From: Gammaproteobacteria bacterium | Lineage (GTDB): Bacteria; Pseudomonadota; Gammaproteobacteria; Tenderiales; Tenderiaceae | Reading direction: 5' to 3' | DNA: 64,000 nucleotides | Assembly: GCA_016200485.1 (NCBI GenBank) | Contig: JACQEP010000024.1 | Location: forward strand, 62,001-126,000 | Shown here: piece by piece, positions 18,344 through 27,076 of the stretch | Numbering within the stretch: position 1 is the first letter of the stretch | How the letters are laid out: each line of letters opens with the position of its first letter | Made by a program: the position numbers and the translations under genes | The notes under the pieces: model-generated | Database searches by the model: none | The model's input: only the letters and a program-made list of their open reading frames with translations | What the model was told of the DNA's origin: nothing

Positions 18344-18867
18344 GAAGCCACCTCTTCGCGAATTTCCAACACTTTATGTTGTTTGAACAATTCTTTTACC
18401 GGATTCAGATTTTTCTCATCCACTTCCAGCATCACACCAATCTGATCAAGGCTGACCTTTTCCGAGTAAAGCGGATGGCGACGGGTCATCATCCGGGCAC
18501 TGATCAAGAAACCCACCACCGTGAACAACACACCAAACAGAATCAGCAATTCATAGGTCAACACAATGTTTGACGGCAATGGCACCACTGGCTTTCCACC
18601 TTGTGGCTGCACCAGAAAAGTGGCCTGCGCCGAACTCAAAAACAGAAAGCCAAAGGTTGCGCCGAACAAAGCACCAAACAAGGTAAATTTAGGCACCGGC
18701 GAACCACGATCCCCCAGCACTTCTTCCACCTCCGGATGCTCGATTGGAGACTTCAAGGTGACATCGTCAACCGAAACCCCCGGAATTTTGTGATTACGGA
18801 TATCGGCGATGGCGGCAAATGCCTCCTCGAAATCCTTGAACAATCCCATGATGTGATAACGTCTCAT
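18340..18867 (-). CDS. actD: Alternative complex III subunit ActD (DUF3341)
   Basis: A 175-residue membrane protein. The N-terminal soluble part contains FKDFEEAFAAIADIRNHKIP and HPEVEEVLG, followed by two transmembrane helices (FTLFGALFGATFGFLFL and ELLILFGVLFTVVGFLI). This is the DUF3341 architecture diagnostic of ACIII. It binds no redox cofactor in characterised complexes. The start at 18867 has GGAG seven bases upstream. Confidence 0.92.
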   Translation of the reverse strand: MRRYHIMGLFKDFEEAFAAIADIRNHKIPGVSVDDVTLKSPIEHPEVEEVLGDRGSPVPKFTLFGALFGATFGFLFLSSAQATFLVQPQGGKPVVPLPSNIVLTYELLILFGVLFTVVGFLISARMMTRRHPLYSEKVSLDQIGVMLEVDEKNLNPVKELFKQHKVLEIREEVAS

Positions 18868-18869
18868 GT

Positions 18870-20297
18870 TTACGCTCCTTCTGTGCTCGGGTTCTGTCCA
18901 GGCTGCGGACTCCGCCCGGGTTGCGGATCGGTCGCACGGCGATGGAGTTCGACCGCGAAATCCGGACGATGTGCGCGACGGCGATGGAAGACCATTTCCT
19001 TCACTTCATACATCGAGACTGACGGGAACACCTTCACAAACACCAGGAACAACAAACCAAACCAACCAAAACTGCCGAAGACGATTGCCCATTGCACCAT
19101 GCTCGGCCAGTTGATATCCCAAGCGAAGGGTTCATAAGAAAGTGACAGCGTTGGCCCCACGATCATCCAGCGCTCCAGCCACATGCCGAGATTGAGCAGC
19201 AGCGAAACCACAAACATCGTTGGCAAGTGACGGCGCAGTTTCTCGAAGGCCAGGGCAAACGGCATGACTGAACCGCAGAACAACATCGTCCAGAAGAATG
19301 GCGCGTAAGGGCCATTGAACTTCCACAACAGCAGCTCTTTGGCGACTTGATCATGACCATACCAAGTAGCGGCAAACTCAACCAGATTCAGATAGCTCCA
19401 AACCATGGCGATGGCGAAGGTCAATTTACAAATTTTCTCCAGAATCGGAATCGTCATGTATTCCTCGAAACGGAAGAAGTAGCGCAAGATGATAAACAGC
19501 GTGATGATCGCCGCACAACCCGAGTAGAGAGCACCCGCAACGAAGTACGGTGGGAAGGTGGTGACATGCCAGCCCGGCATAATCGACATTGAAAAGTCAG
19601 CCGATACGATCGAGTGCACGGAGACTGCCAGCGGGATCAGGAAGCACGCCATCAACAGGTAAATCTTACGGAAGTGGCGCCATTGACGATCATCACCCTG
19701 CCATCCCAGCGACAGCACGGTATAAAGTTTCTGGCGCCAGCCACGGGCATTGTCGCGACAAATCGCCAAGTCAGGAATCATCCCTATGAACAGGAACAAG
19801 GCCGACGAGGTCAGATAGGTCGTGATCGCGAACGCATCCCACGACAGCGGCGAACGGAAGTTCGGCCAAATGCCACGGTCACTGACGTAGGGCAATACCC
19901 AGTACATATTCCAGACGCGACCCAAGTGAATGATGGGGAACAAACCCGCCGTCATCAACGAGAACGTTGTCATTGCCTCGGCGAACCGGTAAATCGGTTT
20001 ACGCCAGTCGGCATGCACGATGTGCAGAATCGCCGACAATAACGTTCCGGAATGGCTCATGCCGATCCAGAAAACGAAGGTGGCAATATAAAGCCCCCAC
20101 ATCTGCGGCCAACTTAAATTAGCCACACCAATGCCCGTTTGATATTGATAAATTTCGGCCACCACAGCGCAACTTACCATCGCTATGCACGTAGCAACCG
20201 CTATCCAATACCCAATGCGCGGATTTTCCATGCTTCGCAGCACATCCGCGTTAATCTTTGCCCACTCAATATTCTCGTTAATATCTTTTGTCTGCAT
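18870..20297 (-). CDS. actC: Alternative complex III subunit ActC (NrfD-like)
   Basis: A 475-residue integral membrane protein of the NrfD/PsrC family with about ten transmembrane helices. It includes the conserved-looking stretches HSGTLLSAILHIVHADWRKP, HLGRVWNMYWVLPY and SVHSIVSADFSMSIMPGWH. It is the quinol-oxidising membrane subunit in ACIII. The C-terminus carries a Pro/Arg-rich cytoplasmic tail (RRRAHRPDF...). It is followed after two bases by actD. Confidence 0.93.
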   Translation of the reverse strand: MQTKDINENIEWAKINADVLRSMENPRIGYWIAVATCIAMVSCAVVAEIYQYQTGIGVANLSWPQMWGLYIATFVFWIGMSHSGTLLSAILHIVHADWRKPIYRFAEAMTTFSLMTAGLFPIIHLGRVWNMYWVLPYVSDRGIWPNFRSPLSWDAFAITTYLTSSALFLFIGMIPDLAICRDNARGWRQKLYTVLSLGWQGDDRQWRHFRKIYLLMACFLIPLAVSVHSIVSADFSMSIMPGWHVTTFPPYFVAGALYSGCAAIITLFIILRYFFRFEEYMTIPILEKICKLTFAIAMVWSYLNLVEFAATWYGHDQVAKELLLWKFNGPYAPFFWTMLFCGSVMPFALAFEKLRRHLPTMFVVSLLLNLGMWLERWMIVGPTLSLSYEPFAWDINWPSMVQWAIVFGSFGWFGLLFLVFVKVFPSVSMYEVKEMVFHRRRAHRPDFAVELHRRATDPQPGRSPQPGQNPSTEGA

Positions 20298-20341
20298 AGG
20301 TCACACCAGTTGTTGTTTTGTATGCCCGAAAAAATTCGAGA

Positions 20342-21187
20342 TCAGACTTCCCGCACCCGTTCCAGATACAGAACCTTGGGATCGGTATTGAGACCTTCCA
20401 GAACACGATAACCACGCAAATCGCGATTGGCTTTGTGTTGTTCGGCCTTACCCAATTCCACCTGCTGAGCTTTCCACTTTTTACTGACCGCTGAGTCAGG
20501 ATTCAGCATGTCACCGAAGGTGATTGCCTTGGTCGGACAACTTTGAGCGCAGGCGGTATTGAATTCGCCATCTATGACTTTGCGGTTCTCAGCCCGCGCC
20601 GTATCTTTGGCGGTACGAATACGCTGCACACAGAAGGTGCACTTTTCCATTACGCCTTTATCGCGCACCGATAAATCGGGATTCAGCTGCATATGCAGCG
20701 GAGCGGGCCAGGAAGATTCGTAATAGGAATAAAAATTAAAATAACGCAGACGATAAGGGCAGTTATTGGAGCAATAACGCGAACCGATACAGCGGTTATA
20801 AACCTGCGCATTCAATCCGTCTGGCGTATGGTACGTCGCGGCCACCGGACATACCGGCTCACATGTCGCTGCATTACACTGCTGACACATCATCGGCAGG
20901 AAACTGGCGCCGCGCTCCTGAAAATCGCGGTCATCGCCACCGAGTTGCGGCTCGTCCCAGTAACGCTCGATACGCAACCAGTGCATTCCCTGATTTGACA
21001 GCATCTTGTCCTTGCCGACAACCGCCAGATTATTCTCGGCATAGCAGGCTACGGAACACGCGTTACAACCGATGCACTTGTTGAGGTCAATCGCCAGCCC
21101 CCACATGTGCTCGTATTTATGGAAACCGCCTTCTTCGTGGCCCTTGCGATACTTGGACCAGTCTCCGAGAAGATTCTTAAGCGACAT
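20342..21187 (-). CDS. actB2: Alternative complex III iron-sulfur subunit (ActB2 part)
   Basis: A 281-residue ferredoxin-like subunit, homologous to the C-terminal half of fused ActB. Cysteine groups are at 38/41/44/48, 101/104/109/113, 133/139/143, 183/186 and 213/217. The third group reads CIGSRYC, with Ser where a ligand Cys would be, as expected for the single [3Fe-4S] cluster of ACIII; the others should hold three [4Fe-4S] clusters. Its ATG overlaps the actB1 stop by 11 bases. It has no export signal and would be exported with the Tat-bearing ActB1. Confidence 0.9.
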   Translation of the reverse strand: MSLKNLLGDWSKYRKGHEEGGFHKYEHMWGLAIDLNKCIGCNACSVACYAENNLAVVGKDKMLSNQGMHWLRIERYWDEPQLGGDDRDFQERGASFLPMMCQQCNAATCEPVCPVAATYHTPDGLNAQVYNRCIGSRYCSNNCPYRLRYFNFYSYYESSWPAPLHMQLNPDLSVRDKGVMEKCTFCVQRIRTAKDTARAENRKVIDGEFNTACAQSCPTKAITFGDMLNPDSAVSKKWKAQQVELGKAEQHKANRDLRGYRVLEGLNTDPKVLYLERVREV

Positions 21188-23396
21188 TACTGCCTCCTTC
21201 GGTCTTTCTGAACACGTCTGCGGTTACGGTGCCGACCAAACGACGACCCGCCTGACGATCGCTACCGCCTAAGCGCGGCAATTGAGAAGATTTACCGGTC
21301 TTGGTGATTTTGACACGCGTGGCATGGGTCGCAATTTCGCCGGTTTTTTCATCCGTCACCGCACTCACAATCTTCAACGGATTGACGCCCCGCTTGCTGG
21401 CATAACGCCCATAATTTTCGTGACCTTGCCCCATGGGAACGGCAACGACTTCGGGGTGCACCCCCTTGAAGACATAGACCTGAGCCTCGATGGCGCCTTG
21501 ATCAGATTCGATGCGGATAAAGTCACCTTCCTTGACCCCCAGCTGTGCCGCAGTCTTCGGATGCAACTCAGCCCAGGAATCCCAATACACCTTGCTGACC
21601 TGATCCGGCGCTTCCTGCAACCAGGGCAGGTTGGCGTGACGGCCATCCCACAACCCAAGACGCGCCGAGGGCACGAGATGGAAAGGGAAATCGCTGGCGG
21701 CAGCGGCTGTTTTTTGCGTCAGATCCGGAACATTAGCCTTGAGCGCAGGCGCTGTCGTCGATACTTTGAGCAATCCCTTCTGCACGGTAGTGTCCCAGAA
21801 CTCGGCATCACTCTTGCCCTGCCTCAACCCCGCCGGCAATTGAGTCATGGCGTTGCGCAAATAGGCGTAATAATCGTCATAACGCTGATAGTCAGCGGCA
21901 TTGCGTTTTTTCAGCAGCGCCAACAGCACATCGCCAAAACTACGAGTTTCGGCATACAACGGCTGCATCAAGGGCTGTTGCATGCCCAACGTCATTTCCT
22001 GCGGTTGATACGCCGCAACCATTGTTCCCCAAGATTCATAGGGCGATGCCAATGGCAATACCACATCCGCCATTGCCGTTGTTTCATCGGCAAACAGGGT
22101 CAATGCAACTTTAAAATGAACCTTGGCCAGCTTGTCTGCGAACTTCATGTGCGCGGGCGCAGTAAAGACCGGGTTAGCCCCATAAATAAAGGCAACATCC
22201 AATGCCCCCTGATCCGCCAGTGCAGCAAAATCAGCCAGCGCCTTGCTACTGCCGCGTTTGGCCGTCAATTCCTTCACCGGGAAACCGCCGGAGGATTCAA
22301 TGGTTTGCCCCACGTTGCCCAGCAAAACATTGAGCATCATGATGGCAGCCGCGCTCTGATAACCATTGGCATGATCATGGGCTGAGGCACCCGACAACAC
22401 CAGACTCGGGCTGCGTTGTTTGAGATAAGTGGCAATCTTGACCACAGTATCACCGGCAACGCCCGTGATTTCGGTGACTTTATCTGGCGTATATTGTGCG
22501 ATGGCGTCACGCGCCGCCGCCGGCAGCCGCGAACCATCGACTTGATGCTTGGTCAGCAGCACATTGGCAATTCCCAGCGCCAACACGCCTTCCGTTCCCG
22601 GGCGAATGGCTACCCACAAATCTGAATTCGCACCGGTCAATGTCATCTTCGGCTCAACCGTGATCAACACCCCACGATCACCACTACGGAACCCGGCATA
22701 TTCATAAGTGAAATGAACTGGCGATACCCAGGTGCCCAGGAAATCAGCGCCGAAAGACAGAATCGCCTTGGCTTTATCGAAGCGATAACGTGGCACGGCT
22801 TCACCCAGCATCGCCTCGTTTACCGCTTCGGCAACGCGATTATTGATGACTTCATACACGAAATGATTTTTGGAACCGACGCTATCCTGCAATTTGGAGA
22901 GCAACGCAGCTTGATGGCCACTGACAGAACCCGTCAACCAGGCGGCACGATCACCCTTCACGGCACTGGTCTTTTCTTCCACCAACGCCCAGGCTTCATT
23001 CCATGAGACTTCAACAAGGCTGCCGTTTTTGCGCACCAACGGCTTGCTCAAGCGATCAGGGTTGTAATGCCCCTGCAATCCCGCCTGCCCCATCTGACAC
23101 AAACCACCCCAGTTGATCGCGGAATCGGGATTGCCTTCCACCTTAAGCAACCGGCCCTCACGAACACGGCCATGCACGCCGCATCCGGCACCACATTGCT
23201 GACAGGTCGAGGCGAACCACACACCCACCCCTGGGATTACATATTCTTCAGGCACCAGATAGGCAGCAACCTTTTCCTTGCCTTCTTCCAGCGTCACCGT
23301 GGTTGGCATATCGCAACCACTGAGGGCCGCCGCACTTGCGCCCCCAATCCCCATGAATTTTAGAAAGTCTCTGCGGTTTATTTCGTTACCACTCAT
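21177..23396 (-). CDS. actB1: Alternative complex III molybdopterin-oxidoreductase-like subunit (ActB1 part)
   Basis: A 739-residue protein of the DMSO-reductase fold. The N-terminus has a Tat motif (NRRDFLKF) and a lipobox-like ALSGC28, so it is exported folded and possibly lipidated. C65, C68, C72 and C100 form an exact CX2CX3CX27C set, the canonical proximal [4Fe-4S] motif of the superfamily. In most bacteria ActB is one fused protein; here the B1 and B2 parts are separate overlapping genes. ACIII normally has no molybdenum cofactor, so this is likely structural/electron-relay. Confidence 0.88.
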   Translation of the reverse strand: MSGNEINRRDFLKFMGIGGASAAALSGCDMPTTVTLEEGKEKVAAYLVPEEYVIPGVGVWFASTCQQCGAGCGVHGRVREGRLLKVEGNPDSAINWGGLCQMGQAGLQGHYNPDRLSKPLVRKNGSLVEVSWNEAWALVEEKTSAVKGDRAAWLTGSVSGHQAALLSKLQDSVGSKNHFVYEVINNRVAEAVNEAMLGEAVPRYRFDKAKAILSFGADFLGTWVSPVHFTYEYAGFRSGDRGVLITVEPKMTLTGANSDLWVAIRPGTEGVLALGIANVLLTKHQVDGSRLPAAARDAIAQYTPDKVTEITGVAGDTVVKIATYLKQRSPSLVLSGASAHDHANGYQSAAAIMMLNVLLGNVGQTIESSGGFPVKELTAKRGSSKALADFAALADQGALDVAFIYGANPVFTAPAHMKFADKLAKVHFKVALTLFADETTAMADVVLPLASPYESWGTMVAAYQPQEMTLGMQQPLMQPLYAETRSFGDVLLALLKKRNAADYQRYDDYYAYLRNAMTQLPAGLRQGKSDAEFWDTTVQKGLLKVSTTAPALKANVPDLTQKTAAAASDFPFHLVPSARLGLWDGRHANLPWLQEAPDQVSKVYWDSWAELHPKTAAQLGVKEGDFIRIESDQGAIEAQVYVFKGVHPEVVAVPMGQGHENYGRYASKRGVNPLKIVSAVTDEKTGEIATHATRVKITKTGKSSQLPRLGGSDRQAGRRLVGTVTADVFRKTEGGSNVA

Positions 23397-23453
23397 GACT
23401 CGTCATCCGAATTTTTGGTTAATCCCCGGCAGCCAACCAGCTCGCCGCCCCGA

Positions 23454-24089
23454 TTACTTATGACACTTCCAACAGTCGGAAGGCCCGCCATTTTTCTCAT
23501 GACAACGCACACAGAAACCCATGTTCAGCGGCTTGACCTTGTTGGCCACAGTCATTTTTTTGATATCGCCGTGACAGAAGGCGCAAACCTCTGACGCACG
23601 CGATACATCCATGCCTTCATTATCGAAAATAAAACGGCGCAGATGCTTTTCATGCGTGAAATGCACAAAGTCCGGGACGTCATGAACCTTGTTCCACTGC
23701 GGCGGTTCGTGCTTTTCCCAGTACTCGGTCAACTGCTTGATCCGCGGCTTGTCCGTGGCAATCACCGTGTGGCAACCCATGCACTTACTGGTCGGGGGAA
23801 TACCCGCAACCTTACTGCGACGCGCATAAGTATGACAGTACATGCAATTGATGCCGTTTTTATCCGCGTGGATGTCATGCGGGAATTCAATTGGCTGCGG
23901 CACCTTATCGCCCTTATGCTCGCCGACAGGCGGCACGGCATTAGGCACTTCCGCTTGCACATCCATCGCCATCGTAAACAGCGCCCCAGCCCCGAGACAT
24001 GCCATCATAAGCGCACGCATCCGTTGGCCAAACTGGCGTCCACGCCCAGCGACGGGCCGCTTAGAGTCAGAATAGTTACTCACCAACAT
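23454..24089 (-). CDS. actA: Alternative complex III pentahaem cytochrome c (ActA)
   Basis: A 211-residue exported or N-anchored cytochrome. A hydrophobic segment (ALMMACLGAGALFTMAM) ends at VQA. Five CxxCH haem sites follow: CMYCH, CMGCH, CAFCH, CVRCH and CWKCH. That number defines ActA. It accepts electrons from the iron-sulfur subunit and passes them towards ActE. It is the first gene of the act operon. Confidence 0.93.
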   Translation of the reverse strand: MLVSNYSDSKRPVAGRGRQFGQRMRALMMACLGAGALFTMAMDVQAEVPNAVPPVGEHKGDKVPQPIEFPHDIHADKNGINCMYCHTYARRSKVAGIPPTSKCMGCHTVIATDKPRIKQLTEYWEKHEPPQWNKVHDVPDFVHFTHEKHLRRFIFDNEGMDVSRASEVCAFCHGDIKKMTVANKVKPLNMGFCVRCHEKNGGPSDCWKCHK

Positions 24090-24590
24090 CTTGATCCTCG
24101 ATCAGTTACCAGATCCAAAAGGTCTTTTTGAATAAAAAACACTCGTCCGGCCAATTTCGCGCACGCACGAACACCGGTCGCAACAAACCATCATTCATCA
24201 AAGAATGGTTAGCCCAATCATCATGTCAACCAGAGAGGAAATTGAAAGCGGCCGCAAACACCACTTGATTGCGCATGCGCCGTTCCCTCGTCCGGTATCG
24301 CATACCTACTTGCCAGCACCTCTTAAATCTACAGTTTTGAACTGTTTTCCCCCAATTGCGCTGAATCGACCTTTATCCCTAACTATTGGCCGGATATCAG
24401 CAGCTGGCGCTAGCAAGCGTTCAAGCATCCTAGACCAGGACTACAGAAAATGTCAACGCTGAATAGTCAACTTTGCAAGTCAACTAGAAACACAAATTAT
24501 GTCGCCCAAAACTCTCTGGCATTCGGCCGGAAAAACTCGTTTTTATACGAGACATAACGGTTTATCTCACCAAACCACCAACCCCGTATT
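24090..24590. other. Intergenic region upstream of the act operon
   Basis: About 500 bases between actA and the nif3-like gene, both on the minus strand. It should carry the act promoter, but I could not pick -35/-10 boxes with confidence. The only clear structure is the nif3 terminator at 24532-24552. Short open frames here have no recognisable protein signal. Confidence 0.5.
24532..24552 (-). terminator. Intrinsic terminator after the nif3-like gene
   Basis: On the minus strand CTCGT and ACGAG form a 5-bp stem around ATAAAA, followed directly by TTTTTCC. It is 40 bases beyond the nif3-like stop codon. Confidence 0.6.
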
Positions 24591-25352
24591 TTATACAGGG
24601 TTATCAATATCAATAAAATGATGCTGCAACTGAAACTGCTCGGCAAGATGCTCGCCCAAGGCATGGACGCCATAACGTTCGGTCGCATGATGACCGGCTG
24701 CAAAATATTCAACCCCGGTCTCGCGCACCCAGTGTGTGGTGTATTCCGAAACTTCGCCACTGATAAACGCCTGCACCTCCAGCGCCTGCGCAGCCTCGAT
24801 ATAACTTTGCGCCGCGCCACTGCACCAGGCGACACGTTCAATCATCGCGTGTTGGCCGCCACTCAGATGCAATGGCGTACGCCCCAGACGCAATTCGATC
24901 TGCCGCCCCAGCGCCTCCGGCGTCATGGCATGCGGCAAGCGCCCATACATGCCGACCCCATCGCCTGACTCACCACCAAAACGTCCCTCAACCTCAAACC
25001 CAAACAAGTGCGCCAACTGCGCGTTGTTACCATATTGCTCATGCCCATCCAGCGGCAGGTGATAGGCCAGCAGGCTGACATCATGCTTCAGCAGTGCCGC
25101 CAAACGCCGGCGTTTGATGCCGGTGACCGGCGCGGGTTCGCCTTTCCAGAAAAAGCCGTGATGTACCAACAGCAGATCCGCCGCATCCGTCACCGCCGCA
25201 TCGATCAGAGCCTGACTGGCGCTGACACCGGTCACGATCCGCCGTACCTCGGGACGCCCTTCGACCTGCAATCCATTCGGACAATAATCGCGATAGCGCT
25301 CCACCGTCAGCAGCGAATCACAATAAGTCACCAATTCTTTCAAGGAGATCAT
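24591..25352 (-). CDS. Nif3-like dinuclear metal centre protein (YbgI family)
   Basis: A 253-residue protein with the conserved start of the family (YCPNGLQVEGRPEVRRIVTGVSAS) and the metal-binding His/Asp/Glu groups LLVHHGFFW, YHLPLDGHEQYGNN and the late FAAGHHATERYG. Nif3/YbgI proteins form hexameric rings with two metal ions per subunit. A role in GTP cyclohydrolase-like or folate reactions has been proposed, but the function is not settled. It is divergent from the degS-like protease, its usual neighbour in gammaproteobacteria. Confidence 0.9.
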   Translation of the reverse strand: MISLKELVTYCDSLLTVERYRDYCPNGLQVEGRPEVRRIVTGVSASQALIDAAVTDAADLLLVHHGFFWKGEPAPVTGIKRRRLAALLKHDVSLLAYHLPLDGHEQYGNNAQLAHLFGFEVEGRFGGESGDGVGMYGRLPHAMTPEALGRQIELRLGRTPLHLSGGQHAMIERVAWCSGAAQSYIEAAQALEVQAFISGEVSEYTTHWVRETGVEYFAAGHHATERYGVHALGEHLAEQFQLQHHFIDIDNPV

Positions 25353-25409
25353 GCAGTCCGCCTCCAGTTACGTTAAAATTTGTCCAACTTGAATTAGGGT
25401 ACAGCAACC

Positions 25410-26570
25410 ATGCAGATGCGCAAGGTAATCACATTCATCGTCGAAGCAGCGACAGCGGGACTCGCATTTTCGTTCGTACTCCTGCTTTTGTTCCGGCCCG
25501 AGACCTTTAGCCGGCCGACGGTTGAATTCCTTGAAGCCGCCTCGCCGGAACGGGTTAATGCCGCCTCGCTACCTGGCCTGATCTCTTACGCCCCGGCGGT
25601 GGAGAAGGCCGCGCCCGCTGTCGTGAACATCTATAGCCGCAAGGTTGTCGCCCAGCGCCAGCTCCCTTTTAACGATCCTTTTTTCCAGCGTTTTTTCGGT
25701 GACCGCCTGCCTGAACCACAACAACAAGTTCAAAACAGTCTTGGCTCCGGCGTGATCATTTCCAAGCAAGGGCATATCCTGACCAACAACCATGTCGTCG
25801 AAGGTGCGGACGAAATCGAAGTTGCACTGCACGATGGCCGCACCGCTGCCGCCAAGGTCGTAGGCACCGACCCCGAAAGCGATCTGGCGGTACTGAAGAT
25901 TGAAGCTCAGCAATTACCTGAAATTGTTATTGGACAGTCTGATTCGTTGCGCGTCGGTGATGTGGTGCTGGCCATCGGCAATCCCTTCGGCGTCGGCCAG
26001 ACGGTCACCAGCGGCATCGTCAGCGCCACTGGCCGCACGCATCTTGGCCTCAGTACCTTTGAAAACTTTATTCAGACCGACGCCGCCATTAATCCCGGCA
26101 ATTCCGGCGGCGCCTTGATCAACACTGCCGGCCAATTGATCGGCATCAACAGCGCAATCTTTTCCCAAAGCGGCGGCTCGCAAGGCATCGGCTTTGCGAT
26201 TCCGATGAGCATCGCCAAAGACGTCATGAAACAGATCATCGAGTTTGGCCATGCCTTGCGCGGCTGGCTGGGTGTCGAGGCGCAAGACCTGACGCCGGCG
26301 CTGGCTGAATCTTTTGGCCTCAAGGAGACCGCCGGCGCGATCATCGCCGGTGTTCAGGCAAACGGCCCGGCGGAAAAGGCAGGCTTGCGCCCAGGCGATA
26401 TTGTTGTGGAAGTGGCGAACACCAAGATTGCCGACAGCCGCGCCTTGATTAACGCCATTGCCAGCAACCCGCCGCGCAGCAAGCTGACAATTAAATTCCT
26501 GCGCGAAGGCAAAATTCAAAATGTGGATGTTACGGTGGGTGAACGGCCGACGCCGATGACGCGGCAATAA
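25410..26570 (+). CDS. degS: DegS/AlgW-type periplasmic serine protease
   Basis: A 386-residue trypsin-like protease with an N-terminal membrane anchor (ATAGLAFSFVLLLLF) and one PDZ domain (about 275-365). The catalytic triad is His in TNNHVVEG, Asp in SDLAVLKI and Ser in NPGNSGGALIN. One PDZ domain and an uncleaved anchor point to the DegS/AlgW group, which senses misfolded outer-membrane proteins and starts cleavage of the anti-sigma factor RseA/MucA, rather than to DegP. It is convergent with tatC. Confidence 0.9.
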   Translation: MQMRKVITFIVEAATAGLAFSFVLLLLFRPETFSRPTVEFLEAASPERVNAASLPGLISYAPAVEKAAPAVVNIYSRKVVAQRQLPFNDPFFQRFFGDRLPEPQQQVQNSLGSGVIISKQGHILTNNHVVEGADEIEVALHDGRTAAAKVVGTDPESDLAVLKIEAQQLPEIVIGQSDSLRVGDVVLAIGNPFGVGQTVTSGIVSATGRTHLGLSTFENFIQTDAAINPGNSGGALINTAGQLIGINSAIFSQSGGSQGIGFAIPMSIAKDVMKQIIEFGHALRGWLGVEAQDLTPALAESFGLKETAGAIIAGVQANGPAEKAGLRPGDIVVEVANTKIADSRALINAIASNPPRSKLTIKFLREGKIQNVDVTVGERPTPMTRQ

Positions 26571-26583
26571 TCAAACTGAATGA

Positions 26584-26607
26584 AAAACGGGGGCTGGAAT
26601 TACGCCC
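26584..26607 (+). terminator. Stem-loop after the degS-like gene
   Basis: CGGGGGC and GCCCCCG form a 7-bp GC stem about 15 bases after the stop codon. A T-run is missing, so termination would be weak or Rho-assisted. Confidence 0.4.
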
Positions 26608-26678
26608 CCGCTAATTCCACGTCCATTAATTCAGAACACCTTTTGATTCCCGCTGGGCATTATTAAAGAAGAATTTTG

Positions 26679-26717
26679 CAGGTCGGGTTAGACGCAAAGC
26701 GTCGTAACCCACCTACA
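26679..26717. repeat. Palindromic GGTCGGGTTA...GTAACCCACC repeat
   Basis: GGTCGGGTTAGACGC and GCGTCGTAACCCACC pair around AAA, flanked by CTACA. It belongs to the same family as 4085 and 26947 and lies between the convergent degS-like and tatC genes. Confidence 0.65.
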
Positions 26718-26866
26718 AAAAAATTAACCTCGTTTCTAATGCCAACTGGAATTACACCCCTAAGGCACCGGGCCGTCGTATCATTGGTTACAAATTCCGG
26801 GATTTTAATGCCGACGAGCTGGATTATATGTTGCTCTCGGGCAGTGATCGCATGGGAGTGAAATAG
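26709..26866 (+). pseudogene. Gene remnant without a start (3' end of an unidentified coding sequence)
   Basis: After the palindrome a frame without ATG runs for 52 codons and ends at TAG 26866. It reads ...NANWNYTPKAPGRRIIGYKF then RDFNADELDYMLLSGSDRMG. The composition looks like real protein rather than a random frame, and the piece begins exactly at a repeat. I do not recognise the family. It may be the tail of a gene lost by repeat-mediated deletion. Confidence 0.3.
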
Positions 26867-26946
26867 ATTCAGTGCGCAATAAAGATAAATTGACAGACTC
26901 GCAGGCACTTACTTAAAAAAACAGATGGTGTTGCTTCGCAATGCTT

Positions 26947-26982
26947 GGTGGGTTACGCAAAAAAACGCTAACCCACCCTACA
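26947..26982. repeat. Palindromic GGTGGGTTA...TAACCCACC repeat
   Basis: GGTGGGTTACG and CGCTAACCCACC pair around a run of A, followed by CTACA. It is the second copy in the degS-tatC convergent gap and could end the tatABC/his transcript on the minus strand. Confidence 0.7.
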
Positions 26983-27076
26983 TTTAGCTTGAGAACCACA
27001 GATTGGACAACCGGTTTTTTGCGTTGCCCACGCTACCTGGCTCCCAGAGCGAGAAGGAATGAATGGGGCAACCGCG

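Noticed and set aside
16712-24089. Reading the NrfD/Fe-S/molybdopterin genes as a Qrc or polysulfide reductase complex
   Set aside because: DUF3341 (ActD), a second NrfD protein (ActF), a mono-haem ActE and a pentahaem (not hexahaem) ActA are specific for alternative complex III.
24205-24462. 85-codon plus-strand frame upstream of the act operon
   Set aside because: No family similarity, no plausible ribosome site, composition like random intergenic sequence.
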